A DNA stretch of 64,000 nt from Microbotryomycetes sp. JL201. Its lineage: Eukaryota; Basidiomycota; Microbotryomycetes. The stretch covers positions 62,001 through 126,000 of the forward strand of contig JAQYUZ010000026.1 of the NCBI GenBank assembly GCA_033819885.1, in the 5' to 3' direction. The stretch's first letter is position 1, and each line of letters starts with the position of its first letter. The translations under genes were made by a program, and so were the position numbers. Below are positions 10,092 to 22,345 of the stretch, one piece after another. The notes beneath the pieces are model-generated. The model had not been told where the DNA came from and did not search any database. It worked only from the letters and a program-made list of their open reading frames with translations.

Positions 10092-12773
10092 TCAAGCGCC
10101 TTCCTGAGCCAGTCCTCGTTCACGCACGCTTCCTCGGGCATCGCCTCGGCTGTGAGGTGGGTGATGCTTGACGGTTCGCTCCTGATCTTGCGAACCCCAA
10201 GCTCCACCTCCGGGCGTCTCGACAATAATTCTGTCCCCTTTGCCCATCTTGACCGTCGCCTTGCCCCCCAGATTGATCGTTCTAGGTCGAGCTTTCTGGT
10301 TCTCATTATCGTCACCCTCGAGCACGTCGCCGTCTGCGTTTCTAGCAAGTTTGATCCAAAGGTTACGACCGCTTTGACCCGGTTGACCACCTTTGAGCCC
10401 ATACGGCTGATACACTCGTCTTTCGGACAATATTGAACACTGGATCGGTCTGGCATTGCCCAAGAAATAACGTCAGTCTGCCCCGGTGGCGAACGCGGCG
10501 TATAACACATACTCGAGAAATTCGATTTCCTAGGCGTCACGTGACAAGTGTCAACGCGGCGAGCCCATTCACAGTCCGAGCGACTCACCCTTACGACGCC
10601 ATCACCTCCTCGATGGGCACCTTTACCACCAGACCCTGATCGTACGCAGATCAGTTTTGGAACAGACAACGGAGCGAGCGGTTCTGTAGTACCTTTGCGC
10701 AACGAGAATTGGTGGAGAATGGTTGGATACCTTCGCTCCAAGATCTAGATCACAACAATCAGAGCCGAAAGCTTGGCGGAGATCGAGGGTCGTCCTCACT
10801 TCTGGGTCCGTGATGCGCGTGTTTGTCATTGCAACGTGCACTCCAGACGTGCCATCCCCTGAAATTGAGAGATTGTCAAAGCCTGCGATCGGAATTCAGA
10901 CCTCAGCACTTACACGTTGGCCCCGCGCCAGAACCTCCGGCGATTGTCTGTCGGCCTTGCTGTCAATCTGAGAGCTCTTCGAGACTAAACTCACACCAAC
11001 ACGAACCTCGTAGTATCCAAAACCCTCGACGTGGTTGCCATTCTCGTCTTTCCCCCCCGTTCCGAATGTGAGGTTGTTGCAACAACCTTGACTGGCAGCG
11101 CAAGCTTCGAAAGCCAGCAAGACCACGTCTGTCACCCGTTGACTCGTGCACACATTACTGCAGGGTTGTTAGCCTGAAAAGATTGGCTGATGGGCAGACG
11201 TGCTCACCCTCCGACGACAGCTGCTGTTTTCGAGGGACTGAGACAACTGCCCGGTGGGATCCTCACCTCTATCGGCGTTAGGCAGCCTTGGTTAAGCGGA
11301 ATCTGGATTCGATTCGTCAGCCAATGTCCAAGGATGTTTCAGAAAACTACTACCTCACGTCTTGGTCGACCATTGCTCTGAGGCAGTAGATAATGGCCGA
11401 GTCTGATCGGGTCAAAGGTTAGCTTGCGCCAGCGATCATGGCTGCGTGCGCACCACTCACAAGTGACAGACATTGGCGCATTCAAGTTTCTGTCCCCCAA
11501 AGCAATCTTATTAGCTCATGTTCGGGGCGATAGAGTTCAGTCTCGCCTGCTTACCCGAAAATCTCTGGGCCCGTGCCTTCAAAGTCAAAAACGGCCGAGC
11601 CTTCTTGTTCATTGATAGAAACACGCAACTCGATGGGCGTGCCATCGTCCAGGTGATCGATTGCATGTAGTTCCGTCCGGCCTTGTTGCTTTGCCACATG
11701 TTTGAGCAGGTTCCGAACCGCAAACTCGGCATTGTCTCTGATCTGCAAGGATGGATACAAGTCAGAAACGTGCGAGGCTCAAGGGCAAAAGGCGACTTGC
11801 ATGATCCATGTAATCAAGCACGGTATCCAGAGTGTACTCGTCTATCAACATGTTGATGAGGTTGGACCCTTTGTTGTTGGCTGCGATTTGCGCTCGCAAG
11901 TCCGACTCCACATCGTTCAAACATCTCGTGCCACTGCATCCTGGGTACTTTGCCGGTTCCTCCAGCAAGATTCTGACAAGCTCGTCTCGCTGGTACTCGC
12001 CCTTGTTGACGATTTTGAATGATACAATCGATGCGCCTTCTTCAAAGATGGTTTTTGACGTTGGAGGCATGCTGCCGGCGAGGATACCGCCAATATCTGG
12101 AAACCAGCGCAAGCGTCATTAAAGAGTCCCAAGGGCGTCTCTGGTGGCACTGACCGGCGTGATGTCCTCTCGAGGCCGTGTAAAAGACAAGCTTGCCATC
12201 TCTAAACACGGGCGTGATGCAAGTTATGTCTGGCAAATGCGAGCCGCCTGCAATCGGGTGATTTGTCAAGATGACGTCGCCTTCGTTCAAGTCACCTTGC
12301 AAGTGCTCTGTCTGGAATCGTACAGCAAAGCTCATCTAGAAAGTGGCAAACTTGTGTCAGGGACGCGTAATTGCGAGCCTGAACAGGTGTTCACGCACGG
12401 AGCCCAGATGAACTGGCAAGTGTGGAGCCTGCGTGGCAAGCATGCTGTTGTCAGTGGCGTGGAACGCTCAAGCCCGTGACACTCGGATCAGGGACTGACG
12501 TTTGCGATCAAATCACCCTGGGGCGAAAAGATTGCGCATGAAAAGTCAAGCCGCTCCTTGATGTTTGTCGATATGGCGGTCTTTTGTAGTGCGCTGCCCA
12601 TGGCCTCGGCTCTGCCATTGTATCATGAATCAGCATGTGCGCTCCACCTTCGGGCCGAATGACAACTCGGGGCGCAGGCAGCATCCAGCCGGGACCCTAT
12701 GAGAGGTAGCTCACATGGCCATGAACCTGTTGGCAAACAAAGACAGCAAGATTGGGTCTGCATTCTTTGCCAT
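10092..12773 (-). CDS. HyuB-type subunit/domain of 5-oxoprolinase or hydantoinase, stand-alone
   Basis: Corresponds to the C-terminal (HyuB) half of ATP-dependent 5-oxoprolinase, which opens 5-oxoproline to glutamate in the glutathione cycle. Blocks in order on the minus strand: [146 protein letters not shown], and the end [16 protein letters not shown]. The start chosen is the ATG at 12773 ([10 protein letters not shown]), exactly where the HyuB half begins in the fused enzyme. No HyuA (ATPase) half is present upstream: VPS41 starts at 12992 on the other strand. No frame breaks seen. It may work with a separately encoded HyuA. Confidence 0.85.
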
Positions 12774-12991
12774 TGCGTTGTTGGTGTATGTCGAGCAGAA
12801 ACCTGCGGCCAGGCTCAGCAGCTGGGACGGATACACAGCGACGGGTGAAGATGTATACGGGCGTCGTGCCTTGTTAACTCTGCGTTAGCTCGTCGACCGA
12901 GGGCGTCAGATGAGCCAGGCGGGGATTGTGGTCGGTGCAAGAGCTCGTCAATGATCGCGAGCAAGTTGCGCCGCTGCCCCACACGCGGGCA

Positions 12992-15900
12992 ATGTCCCGG
13001 CCACCGGACAGCGACCCGCCATCCGAGCAAGAGGAAGCTCAACTGCCGACCAGTGCACCTGTAGTGTCTGCACAGAGTGACACGGGCCGTAATGGCGAGC
13101 TCGGTGCAGCTCCACTCGGACCGATCGAGCTCGTCCCCTCAACAGCAGGGCTCGCACATGTTGGCAAGCGAGGCAGTCGAATAACAGCACCTACAGCAGA
13201 CTGTATGGCAGATTCTGTCTCGCTTACCGCGAGTCCGCCGATAAGCCCAGATTCTGACAACAACTCGGAGAGGGAGCGCGAGGCTGGCCGAAATGACGAT
13301 GCAAGCTCGACATCTAGCGGAACAAGTGGCGAAGAACGGCAATCGCCCGTGCGAGTCGAGGACGACGCAGGAACGCCAGTTGCAGCAAACGGCAAACAGC
13401 CACATGACGTTGAGGACAGCCAAGAAACAAGCAGTGTGAAAGCGATGGACGAAGACGAAGATGAGAGCGCACAGGGCGAGGAAGACGAGGAAGAGGAACC
13501 GACGCTCAAGTACCAGCGGCTCGGTGGCGACACAGCGCAGTTGCTCGCGAAAGACAGCGTTAGCGCGCTCGCCGTGTCGACCAAGTACATTGTAGGCTCA
13601 GACGAGCTTGCCGTGCATCGTGACAGCTGAACTAACCCGCACGGCCAGGCAATGGGCATGCACAGCGGCGGCTCTTGTATCCTGGATCACTCAGGCAAGA
13701 CTGTTAAGAAATACAGGGCTCATACCGCCATGATCAACGACATGTGTTTCGACACAGGCAGTGACTATGTCGCCTCGGCGTCCATGGACGGCAAGTCGCA
13801 TGAATCTTCAGGTAAATGTTACACCTGTCTGATTGACACGCGATCTGCAGGCAAAGTTTTCGTGCAGCCGCTCAAAGGCGGAGAGCAATACATGTTTGAC
13901 CTGAAGCGGCCAATGAAGTGCGTGTCGCTTGACCCGCATTTCGGCAAGCGAAACACGATGCAGCTCGTCTCAGGCGGCATGGCCGGCAAGCTCATCATGC
14001 ACGAAAAAGGTTGGCTCGGGCACAAAGAGACTGTACTACATTCCGGAGAGGGTCCCATTTGGGCGACGGCCTGGTCTGGAACTTTGATTGCGTGGGCGAA
14101 TGACGCAGTCAGTGCCAATCCTCAAATTGAAAACCCTTGCTCACTTTTCGTGATCCTGCAGGGTGTCAGAATATACGATACGACTTCTGCGCGACGAATC
14201 ACATACATCAGTCGAGCCGAAGACAGTCCGAGAGCAGACTTGTTCAAGTGCACGCTGTACTGGCAGGACGAACACACGCTGTTGATCGCTTGGGCCGATT
14301 TCATCAAGGTGGTCTCCGTGAGAGAGAAAGAGGGTAGACGAGCAAATCTCGGCGTTGGGCCTCACGTTGCTGAACTATTCGCCGAAGTCAGCTCGATTTT
14401 CCAGGTTGACTGCATGATATCCGGCATCGCTCCGTTCGACAATTCGTACCTCATCTTGGCGATGCCCACTGATGACACCTACGACGATGAGGCGACAGAT
14501 GACCGAGAGGCGCAGCGTCGGAAAGCGGCAAATCGGCCAGAGCTCCGGATCATTTCTCAAGAGGGCGAGGAGCTTTCGTCAGACGCCATCGGTCTGCGCA
14601 ACTTTGAAAAGTACCAGTGTCGAGACTACAGTCTGAGGGCGCTTCCGAAAGATCAAAGCTTTCTCGTCATCTCGCCGCAGGACATCGTCGTTGCTCAGGC
14701 GCGAGACGAGGTCGACCATGTCAACTGGCTCATCGAACAGGAACTGTACGGACAGGCGCTTGCGCAGCTCGAGAAGAATTCAGCCATCTCTTCACACTTT
14801 GATATCGTCGAGATTGGCCAGCAATACCTGCAACATCTTGTAGACGGCGAGCAATGGGACAAGGCAGCCAAAGCAAGCCCGCGAGTTTTGGGCATAAATG
14901 CCAAGCGGTGGGAGGACTGGGTCTTCCTGTATGCAGAGCGAGAGCATCTCGATGTAAGCTCTCGTCGACTTTCGCTGAGGCATCCGCTGATACTTGCCTT
15001 GCATCAAGGCGATCGTGCCTTTCGTACCTCTAAGAGATCCACAACTCAACCGTCTCGTCTATGAACTGATTCTCGTACACTTTTTGCGGCATGACGAGGA
15101 CAAGTTGCTCGAGATGATCAGATCATGGCCGCACGATATTTACGAAGCGTCAGCCGTCATCCATGCAGTGCGCGGGCAACTCGATCGAAGGCCGAAGTCA
15201 ACGACACTCAGGCAGATTTTGGCTGATCTGTGAGGGACCTTTTGAGTAAAGGGACCCTGTGTTTGACTCGTTTATGTTTTCCGCAGATACATCTCGAATA
15301 AACAACCAGGCAAAGCCCTGCCATACTTGCTAGAGCTGCGCAGTCCGGGTGTCTTCAATCTTGTCAGGCAGAACGCTTTGTTTACCGACATTCAAGACCA
15401 AGTATTGCCGCTGGTCGAGTTTGATCAGGAGCTGCAAAAACAAAGCCAAGATTCGAAGGGGAACGAAGTGCCTGAACGGTGGACTTCAATCGAGCTGCTT
15501 GTCGATCACATCCATGCTGTTCCTGTGCGTGTCATTATATCGAGGGTTCTGCAGGCTTTTTCCATTCTTACTGTGCCCATGCAGGTGGCTCGTGTCGTCA
15601 AGCAGCTCGAGCGAAACCGGAACTACCTGTTCAAGTATTTAGACGCCCTGTTCGACCGAGACCCTCATCTTATTAGCGATTACAGCGACTTGCAGGTCAG
15701 CTACTAGCATAATAGAGGGCGAAAACGCTTACTGAGATCGCTCGCAGGTCGACCTGTACGCCGAGTTCAATCCCAACAAGCTCATGGACTTTCTCAGGTC
15801 GAGCAGCTTGTACAGCCTGGAAAAGGTCAGCTCGGCTTCCTGCGGATCAGAGTTCTGATACTCATGTCGAAAACTATGCAGGCCTACGAAGTGTGTGACA

Positions 15901-16752
15901 AGAACGATCTTGTGCCTGAGATGGTTTTTCTTCTCGGTCGCATGGGGGACAACAGAAGAGCGCTCAATCTCATCATTGACCGTCTCGGCGACGTACAACG
16001 TGCCGTTGATTTCGCAAAAGAGCAGAACGACGCCGAGTTGTGGGAAGACCTGCTCAAGTATTCAGAAACAAGGCCGAGTAAGTCGTCTTTGGTGGACCAG
16101 CACGCCACAAGACTGAACCGTCTGCTGCAGACTTCATTCGCGGCCTACTGGACAACGTCGGTCCCGAGATTGAGCCGATCAAGCTGATCCGACGCATTCA
16201 GAACGGACTCGAGATTCCGGGCTTGAAACCCGCTCTGATCAAAATTCTGCAAGATTTTAACCTTCAAGTATCCCTCATGGAAGGTTGCAAAAACATATTG
16301 TACAGCGATTGCAGAGACTTGGCCCTTCGACTGCACGACGCTCAAACGAACGGATTTCTGTGGACTGGCGAGACGGTGGATCACAAGACAAACGAAACCA
16401 TTTTCCCTCACCTGGCCGGCGGCTCCGTACCGGACATGATGCCCTTCGGTGTAAGTTTGATCAGCATGAAGGACGCATTCTTGTTCGGCTCACAATCAGG
16501 TCCTCGCAGGTGCGATTCTTCTGCAATCACACGTACTCATCGCAGACGGCATTTCCTACTTTTGAGATACCGTCCAACATGTACAGGCGCGAGCATCTCA
16601 TCGCGAGTTCGCTCTTCGCCACTCGCCACCATTCTTCGTCAGAGTTGGCCCGCAGCATGTCGGACAAGTTCCAATTCATGTCGGCTCTGAGGCGACAAGT
16701 TGATGAGGGTGGGTTTTGCCGCGCTTGTCAGGACGGAGTTTCAACGTCTTGA
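12992..16752 (+). CDS. VPS41: HOPS complex subunit VPS41
   Basis: Component of the HOPS tether that binds Rab7/Ypt7 and drives fusion at the vacuole and AP-3 vesicle delivery. Roughly 1,050 residues. An acidic Ser/Glu-rich N-terminal extension of about 180 residues (EDEDESAQGEEDEEEEPTLK) precedes the beta-propeller, which starts at LKYQRLGGD and includes AMGMHSGGSCILDHSGKTVK and YVASASMDGKVFVQPL. A clathrin heavy-chain repeat follows (LPYLLELRSPGVFNLVRQNA, FLRSSSLYSLEKAYEVCDKN, PEMVFLLGRMGDNRRALNLI, TRPNFIRGLLDNVGPEIEPI-like). It ends with a RING-like zinc finger (VRFFCNHTYSS ... FCRACQDG). Introns include a 36 nt one (13613-13648) and a GC-started 60 nt one (13791-13850). ATG 12926 is an alternative start. 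Confidence 0.92.
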
Positions 16753-17007
16753 GGGTCTATCGTCAATCTCAGCATCGAGATCCTGTCAAGTAGCATTATC
16801 AGCATTCTTTGATTGTTGTACTCCACATGACCCGCGTCGTTCGACATCAGGCACTTGAACGATTCGCGAAGCAAGTTCGCCACTGCTCGCTCAGGCCGTC
16901 CTGGCTCATGATACGCAAGGAGATCTCAAAAGCTCATTGTGGACGGAGAAAGATTGCCCTGTGTCCGTCATACAAATTCTCTGCTTGCAGCAAAAACCAC
17001 CTTTTTC

Positions 17008-18890
17008 TCAGACAGCCGAGCGTGCTCGGCTCGGTCGGCGGCCAGGGTGATAAGCCGACTGCTCAGTTTCGCCACCACTGCCGTATTCAGATAAATCTCC
17101 TTCTTTTCTAGAATTTGGTGCGTCCCACCTGGCTGCCCTGCTTATACTCCGTTTCTGTCGCGAACGTTTCGACCGCGGCGTTGCGTGCATGTCACCGTGA
17201 GCCATATCAAAAAAAGTCTCGTCATGGCGAGAAGTGGGAATAGGCCTTCGACCTTCATGTATACGCCGGCACGCTTTGAAAACGCTCCATACCGTCGGAA
17301 GTGCCAAAATCAAAGTCAGGGTCTTTCGAACCAAACAGGTCCGAACATCAGCGCGTGTGAGCGCTTGTGCTACCTTTACTCACTCCAGGGAAGTCAAAAT
17401 GCCATTCTCCGGCAAACACATCGTTGAGGCCAGTTTGCAGCTCTACGGTCAGAATCGTAAACACCAAAAGAACGGCAACGGCAGGCCACTAAAACGAAAT
17501 GATGTCAACCAGTCAGTGGTTACCGAGTATATCGGATGCGACAATAAGTGCAAGGAGTGCTCACAATGATGAAGTGATGTCTGATCTCGATTTCGCGCTC
17601 AGTCCAAGCTTGAGCCGAGTGTTGGGCAGCAAGACGCTTCGGCATGGCCGCCGAATCGGTCAGATTCTTTTCTGTCGGTCCTGCAGCGGATCGAGTGTTT
17701 GGACTGCCAAGATCAGATGCGACAGGTGGCTCCAATCGACCGTCCTTGCGGCTGATGCTGGTCGCCCTCTTTGGCAGACTCCTCATGGTCGAAATGAGGA
17801 GCGTGTCTTCATCTGTGGATGACGGCGTATAGTCGCCAGGATCCCGCTTCCGCGAGTCGACATCCATCTCCTTGTCACGTCGATGCTGTGCCAGCTGCTC
17901 TGACGTGATCAGAAATCGTTTGCTGATGTGGTTCCTGCGCGGCTTCGAATTGAGAAAGCCGCCTCTATGTCGCAGAACAACTGGTGCTCGAAAGGACCAG
18001 TACGATCCTAAGATCATGATGATGGCCCAGAAAGCGGAGTAGATGCCGAGTATGACTTTGGACTTTGTGAGGTCTGGGTCAGAGTGACGCAGAGGGACAA
18101 AGAAGCTGACGATCGCTGTGGTCTCGAAGCAGCGAGGTTGACGAAACTCGAGGTGCGTCCACTTTGGAAGCTGCTCGCCACCCCAGGAATACAAGCAGCA
18201 AGCCCACAGAATCGCGGCGATGAGCGATTTGAGAAGCAAGCCTGTTGAGCGATGAAACGTCAGACAAACCGGGCTCACCCGGCTCGGTTGACACACACAC
18301 ACCAGCCTGTAACACACGCATTCCGGTCTTGCCCAATCCACGATATGAAGTCAGCGAATTCATGCCCGCCATAGTGGCAACGTAAGGCAAGCTCGAAAGG
18401 GTGATGACCACAACCGTGTGGTGAAGCGAAATAGCACCCTATGGAAACGGGGAGGTGAGGACTTTTCGCTCGAGCAGAGCCCGTCACCACTGACCAGCCA
18501 CAACTGCACCAAATTGGCGATCGTAAATGCAAAGCTGACCGACAGGCTGAGCCACAACGATTCTGCACCACCTTCATCAGGTGCGATGAGTACCAAAAGG
18601 TAGTACGATATAGACTGTAAGTAGGTGCCCGCTCGGACCCCTTTCTTCGTCGAATCAGCCAATTGTCTAATTCTGTCGCTCAGAATCTGCGAGCATACAT
18701 ACCGATGGACGATATGTCAGCAGCACTGCAGATTTTGACGCACGTGTCTACCAGGTCAGGATCGGCGCAGTATGTGGCTTGCGGCAGTGGAACGACCCAC
18801 CTGAGCGTGTATGGTTCAGAGGTAAGCGTTCTGGCCACGGCAGATTAGGGTTCCTTACATGGTCTGAGTCGACTCGATTGACCACGGATC
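17008..18890 (-). CDS. Multi-pass membrane protein, uncharacterised; N-terminus unresolved
   Basis: A fungal membrane protein I cannot name. Readable parts in order: WVVPLPQATYCADPDLVDTC, VKICSAADISSIG joined to VRAGTYLQSISYYLLVLIAP, then helices LWLSLSVSFAFTIANLVQLW, GAISLHHTVVVITLSSLPYV, LLLKSLIAAILWACCLYSWG, TAIVSFFVPLRH, VILGIYSAFWAIIMILGSYW, WPAVAVLLVFTILTVELQTG and TLTLILALPTVWSVFKACRR. That makes about seven transmembrane segments, with a long polar loop (about 17,560-17,940) rich in Ser/Arg and a basic, Ser-rich C-terminal tail. The Cys-rich ADPDLVDTCVKIC block before the first helix is a recurring feature of this fungal group, as I recall it. The first exon, probably a signal peptide, lies upstream of about 18890 and I could not fix it. 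It is convergent with VPS41. Confidence 0.6.
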
Positions 18891-19194
18891 AGATAGGGCG
18901 GTTTACGACTGTGACCGAGTGCGGACCAACGATAAAACCTTTGACGGTCCTTCGCAATCTTTGCCTGTGGGTCCACTTTCAAGGCTGTCTCTTACGCCAC
19001 GGATTGAGTGCAGGATGTTGTGAGGCTCGACAGCTGGAAAGAGAGCACGAGGCCTCTTTTGGGCGCGGCCTTGGCATTACACAGCACAACTCCGCGGCGT
19101 TTGCAGAGCGACTCCTAAACCGTGTCCGGTCGCTGCGCTCGGGCCCCTGGACGGCGGCAGCGGCAAGCAGCCTCTTTGGTGTCATCCGGCCACG
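18891..19194. other. Region between membrane protein and RINT1-like gene
   Basis: About 300 bp that must hold the missing first exon(s) of the minus-strand membrane protein and the shared divergent promoter. A minus-strand frame beginning at 19185 (MTPKRLLAAAAVQGPERSDR) could be part of that exon, but I found no splice joining it in phase. Confidence 0.35.
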
Positions 19195-22100
19195 ATGGCC
19201 GATGTCGTCCGGGCTCGATCGGGCTCAAATAGGGACAGTCGAGCATCGACCATCACATCACAACAGCTGCAGCGGCTGCTGTCGCCGCCGGATGCCTCGA
19301 CGAGCGAGCGACACGCTCAGCAGACGATTGTCAACGCTCTTGCCGGCCCACTCAGCCCAGCACGGATAGCCAACGTCCTTGAACCCCTCTTGGCGGCCGA
19401 GCAGGCGCGTGCGACGCAGCTTCAGGCGCAGTTGGCCCTGTCGACGCAGCAGACAACGGCGCTCCTGCAGGAGACGCGTGGCCACTTTCAAGCGCTACTG
19501 CAGCGTACATCCGAACTGAAGAGCAGCCACGAGAGCCTGGAGGATGCGCTGATTGATCACACAGAGGTGCTCGTGTCGTCAGCGTCACAGCGCGATCAGG
19601 CGCTGGATCCCTCGCCAGACACGCCAAACGGCACGACGACAGATGGAACAACATTGCGAGAGAAGCTAGAGGCATTTAATCAGCGCCGCAAGGAGCTCGA
19701 AGTCACGAAGCAGTGGTTCGCGGTGCTTGTCAAGGCCGAAGACCTCGGGTCAGTTAACGATGCCACTGGTCACGTCACATCGAGCTGACAGACGATACTG
19801 CCTAGTCTGAGAGCATTGAGGGCACTCGAGCAGGGCTCTCTTCCCCACGCACAAGAACTTTACATAGAGCTCGTCAACTATGTCAAGGAGAGGCATGCGG
19901 CCGCGCCACAACTGACGCTGACGTCCCATTTGGCGACAATGGCGACTTCCGTCTGGAACGGTATGATCAAAATATTGTCATCGAGAGTACTAGCGGCGCT
20001 CGAGGGTATTGGCTGGCCGAAACCGCTCAAGGACCGCGCAACGCTCGATGCCAAATTTCAGACGTTTCAAACCGCGTTCTCGGACATGCTCGTTCTGCAA
20101 AAGATGTACGTGTGACCCACGAGAGGGCACACTGCGACTGAACATTATTGTGTGCAGCCAAATGTCTCATCCTCTGCCCGCCGCCTCGCTGCTCGCAGCT
20201 CGGGACCGCGACTCGCCAACGCCAGCCAAGCCTTTGATAGCATTTCAGCCACTGGTCCATCCATTACTGCTACGATTCAAGTGGCACTTCGAGGGCGACA
20301 AGAATACTAACCGGATAGATAAGGTTGGTCGTTTCGCTCGAGGGTCCCGCCTCCTCATAACCCGTCTCCATGCTGACGGCCCTATCCATAGCCCGAATAC
20401 CCTCTCTCGCACGTGCTAAACCTACTCACGGCTCACGAGCGATTTTTGAACGATGAAGTGCAAGAGCTGCTGGCCGAGAATGGGTTTTCGGAAGTCAACG
20501 CAGTCGTGAGTAGTATACTCGAGCCTCGTGTGCGATTGCTGACAACATGCACCTGCAGAATGAATTCACGACGTTGCTTTTGCCGCCTCTAATGACGCGC
20601 GTCAAACATCACATTCCGCAATTGCTAGACATGCCACCGATTCTGGCCCACACCATTTTCCAACTGCTCGAATTCGATGAGGTACTCAGGAGGAGAGGGT
20701 ACCGGCCACGGGGGCTCAAGGGGGATTGGAAAGGCCTGAGCGACATCATCCTCGGCCGGAAGGATTGGTACTCTCGCTGGCTCGAAGGAGAGCGAGAATG
20801 TGAGATGAGATTAGACTGACTGCCGGGCGAGACATTTTCTGATCTGTTTGCCTCCAGTCTTCGACAAACGTTACTTCTCTGCCATCTCTGCGCAGGATGC
20901 TTGGCAGATTGTCTCGGAAGAAGACTATGATGCCGACGACGGCAGAAGTGGCACGAGACCGACAAACTCTGCTCTCAAGGTCGCCGAACTGGCACAGTCG
21001 CTGGCAGGTCAGTATTCCAATTCGAGATTGGTTGCTCTGGCTGATGCCGCCGCCTCCAGACCGGTACCGGCCGCTACCAACCGTCCACGGCTTGCCGTTT
21101 CTGTTCAAGTTGCACTTGCCATTACTTGCATCGTATGCCGAGCGTGTCACATCTTCCCTCGACGCATTCGAGTCATTGGCGTTTGGCATGCTTCCAGGGG
21201 CATTAGCAACTCAGACTGCGGCCACAGCTGGAGTTGGTGGACTGCTCCGCGTTGTCAGGGCCGGCGTCTCGGCGCGCTGGATGAGCGAAAAGTGTTCAGA
21301 GTGGGGCGAAGATGCCGTGAGTCTTTTATGAGCGCGCCCTTACCCTGCATGCATCGCTGAAGCGCGGTTTTAGTTCTTCCTTGGCTTGTACGATTATCTC
21401 TCGTCGATCGGAGCACCCGACGATTTGCGGAATCAGGCGAAAGAGCTGTTGTCGGTATCGGAGGGCACTCTGTTTGACCGAGAGAGGCTCGCATTCGAAA
21501 GATTGGCGGACCGATCTGAAGACTTGATCGTGCGGCATTGCGTGCGTGAGGTTCTCAGCGACCTCAAACCATATCTCGGCAGGTGAGCCCTCGTCTCCTC
21601 AACATGCACTATGATCACGTTTGACGCCCGCCTGAGCAGACGATGGGACTACTCTAAGCAAGAGGGCGAAGATGTCGAAGTGGACTCGCTCACGTCCGAG
21701 CTCAACGCGCCGCTCGCTTTGTTCACGACGCTGCTAAAAACACTCGTGGAATCATATCCACATGCCGTCGCGACGACACTCTACCGCCGAATAGCAGTCA
21801 ACCTGTCGACATCGTTATATGATCGCCTTCTCGTCAATCGCACATGGTCAGAAGCCGGAGCACACCAGCTCAACTATGACATTGATCACGGGTTCCTGCA
21901 AGCCGGACGCGAGGCTGGTATCCGACGTGGAGTGTCCCGAGGATGGGACAAGCTTGTCGGTGGCGCAAAAATTATGGCTTTGCCCGCGACGAGCTTCTCT
22001 GACGATGAGGAACACGAAGGAGACGATCAGGCCGAAAATGGGTCTCGCAAGACTCGAGTTGCCCCGCATGATTTGACTTTCTCGAAAGTGATGCAGTTGG

Positions 22101-22234
22101 CGTTTGACGACTCTGTGCCTGAGGGCGAAGGCACGCAGTTCAACGTGGCGATGGAGCAGCTCGGCGTTGGCGAGGTGCTCGGAAAGGTTGAAGTGCAGCA
22201 AGTGATGAGGCGGAGACCAGAGTGTTGGAGATGA
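19195..22234 (+). CDS. TIP20: RINT1/TIP20 family vesicle tether (Dsl1 complex)
   Basis: Subunit of the Dsl1/NRZ tether that captures Golgi-derived COPI vesicles at the endoplasmic reticulum. The start at 19195 gives MADVVRARSGSNRDSRAST. The N-terminal part is coiled coil (LLAAEQARATQLQAQLALST, KLEAFNQRRKELEVTKQWFA). The RINT-1 domain follows: LVHPLLLRFKWHFEGDKNTN, PLSHVLNLLTAHERFLNDEV, LLPPLMTRVKHHIPQLLDMP, LAHTIFQLLEFDEVLR, WYSRWLEGERE, FDKRYFSAISAQDAWQIV, and LGLYDYLSSIGAPDDL, ending with the conserved C-terminal helices (YDRLLVNRTWSEAGAHQLNY). About ten exons and around 830 residues, typical for the family. No unusual breaks. Fungal Tip20 and animal RINT1 are orthologous at this level, so the yeast symbol is tentative. 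Confidence 0.88.
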
Positions 22235-22345
22235 TATTTGGGTTGAGGCAATGGCAAATGCCTGTTGCAACTTGATGCACACTCTCTTGACGTGAACTGC
22301 GCATGGCGCCAGTTGATCACCCGCCTCTGCCCGCCTGAAGTGGTC

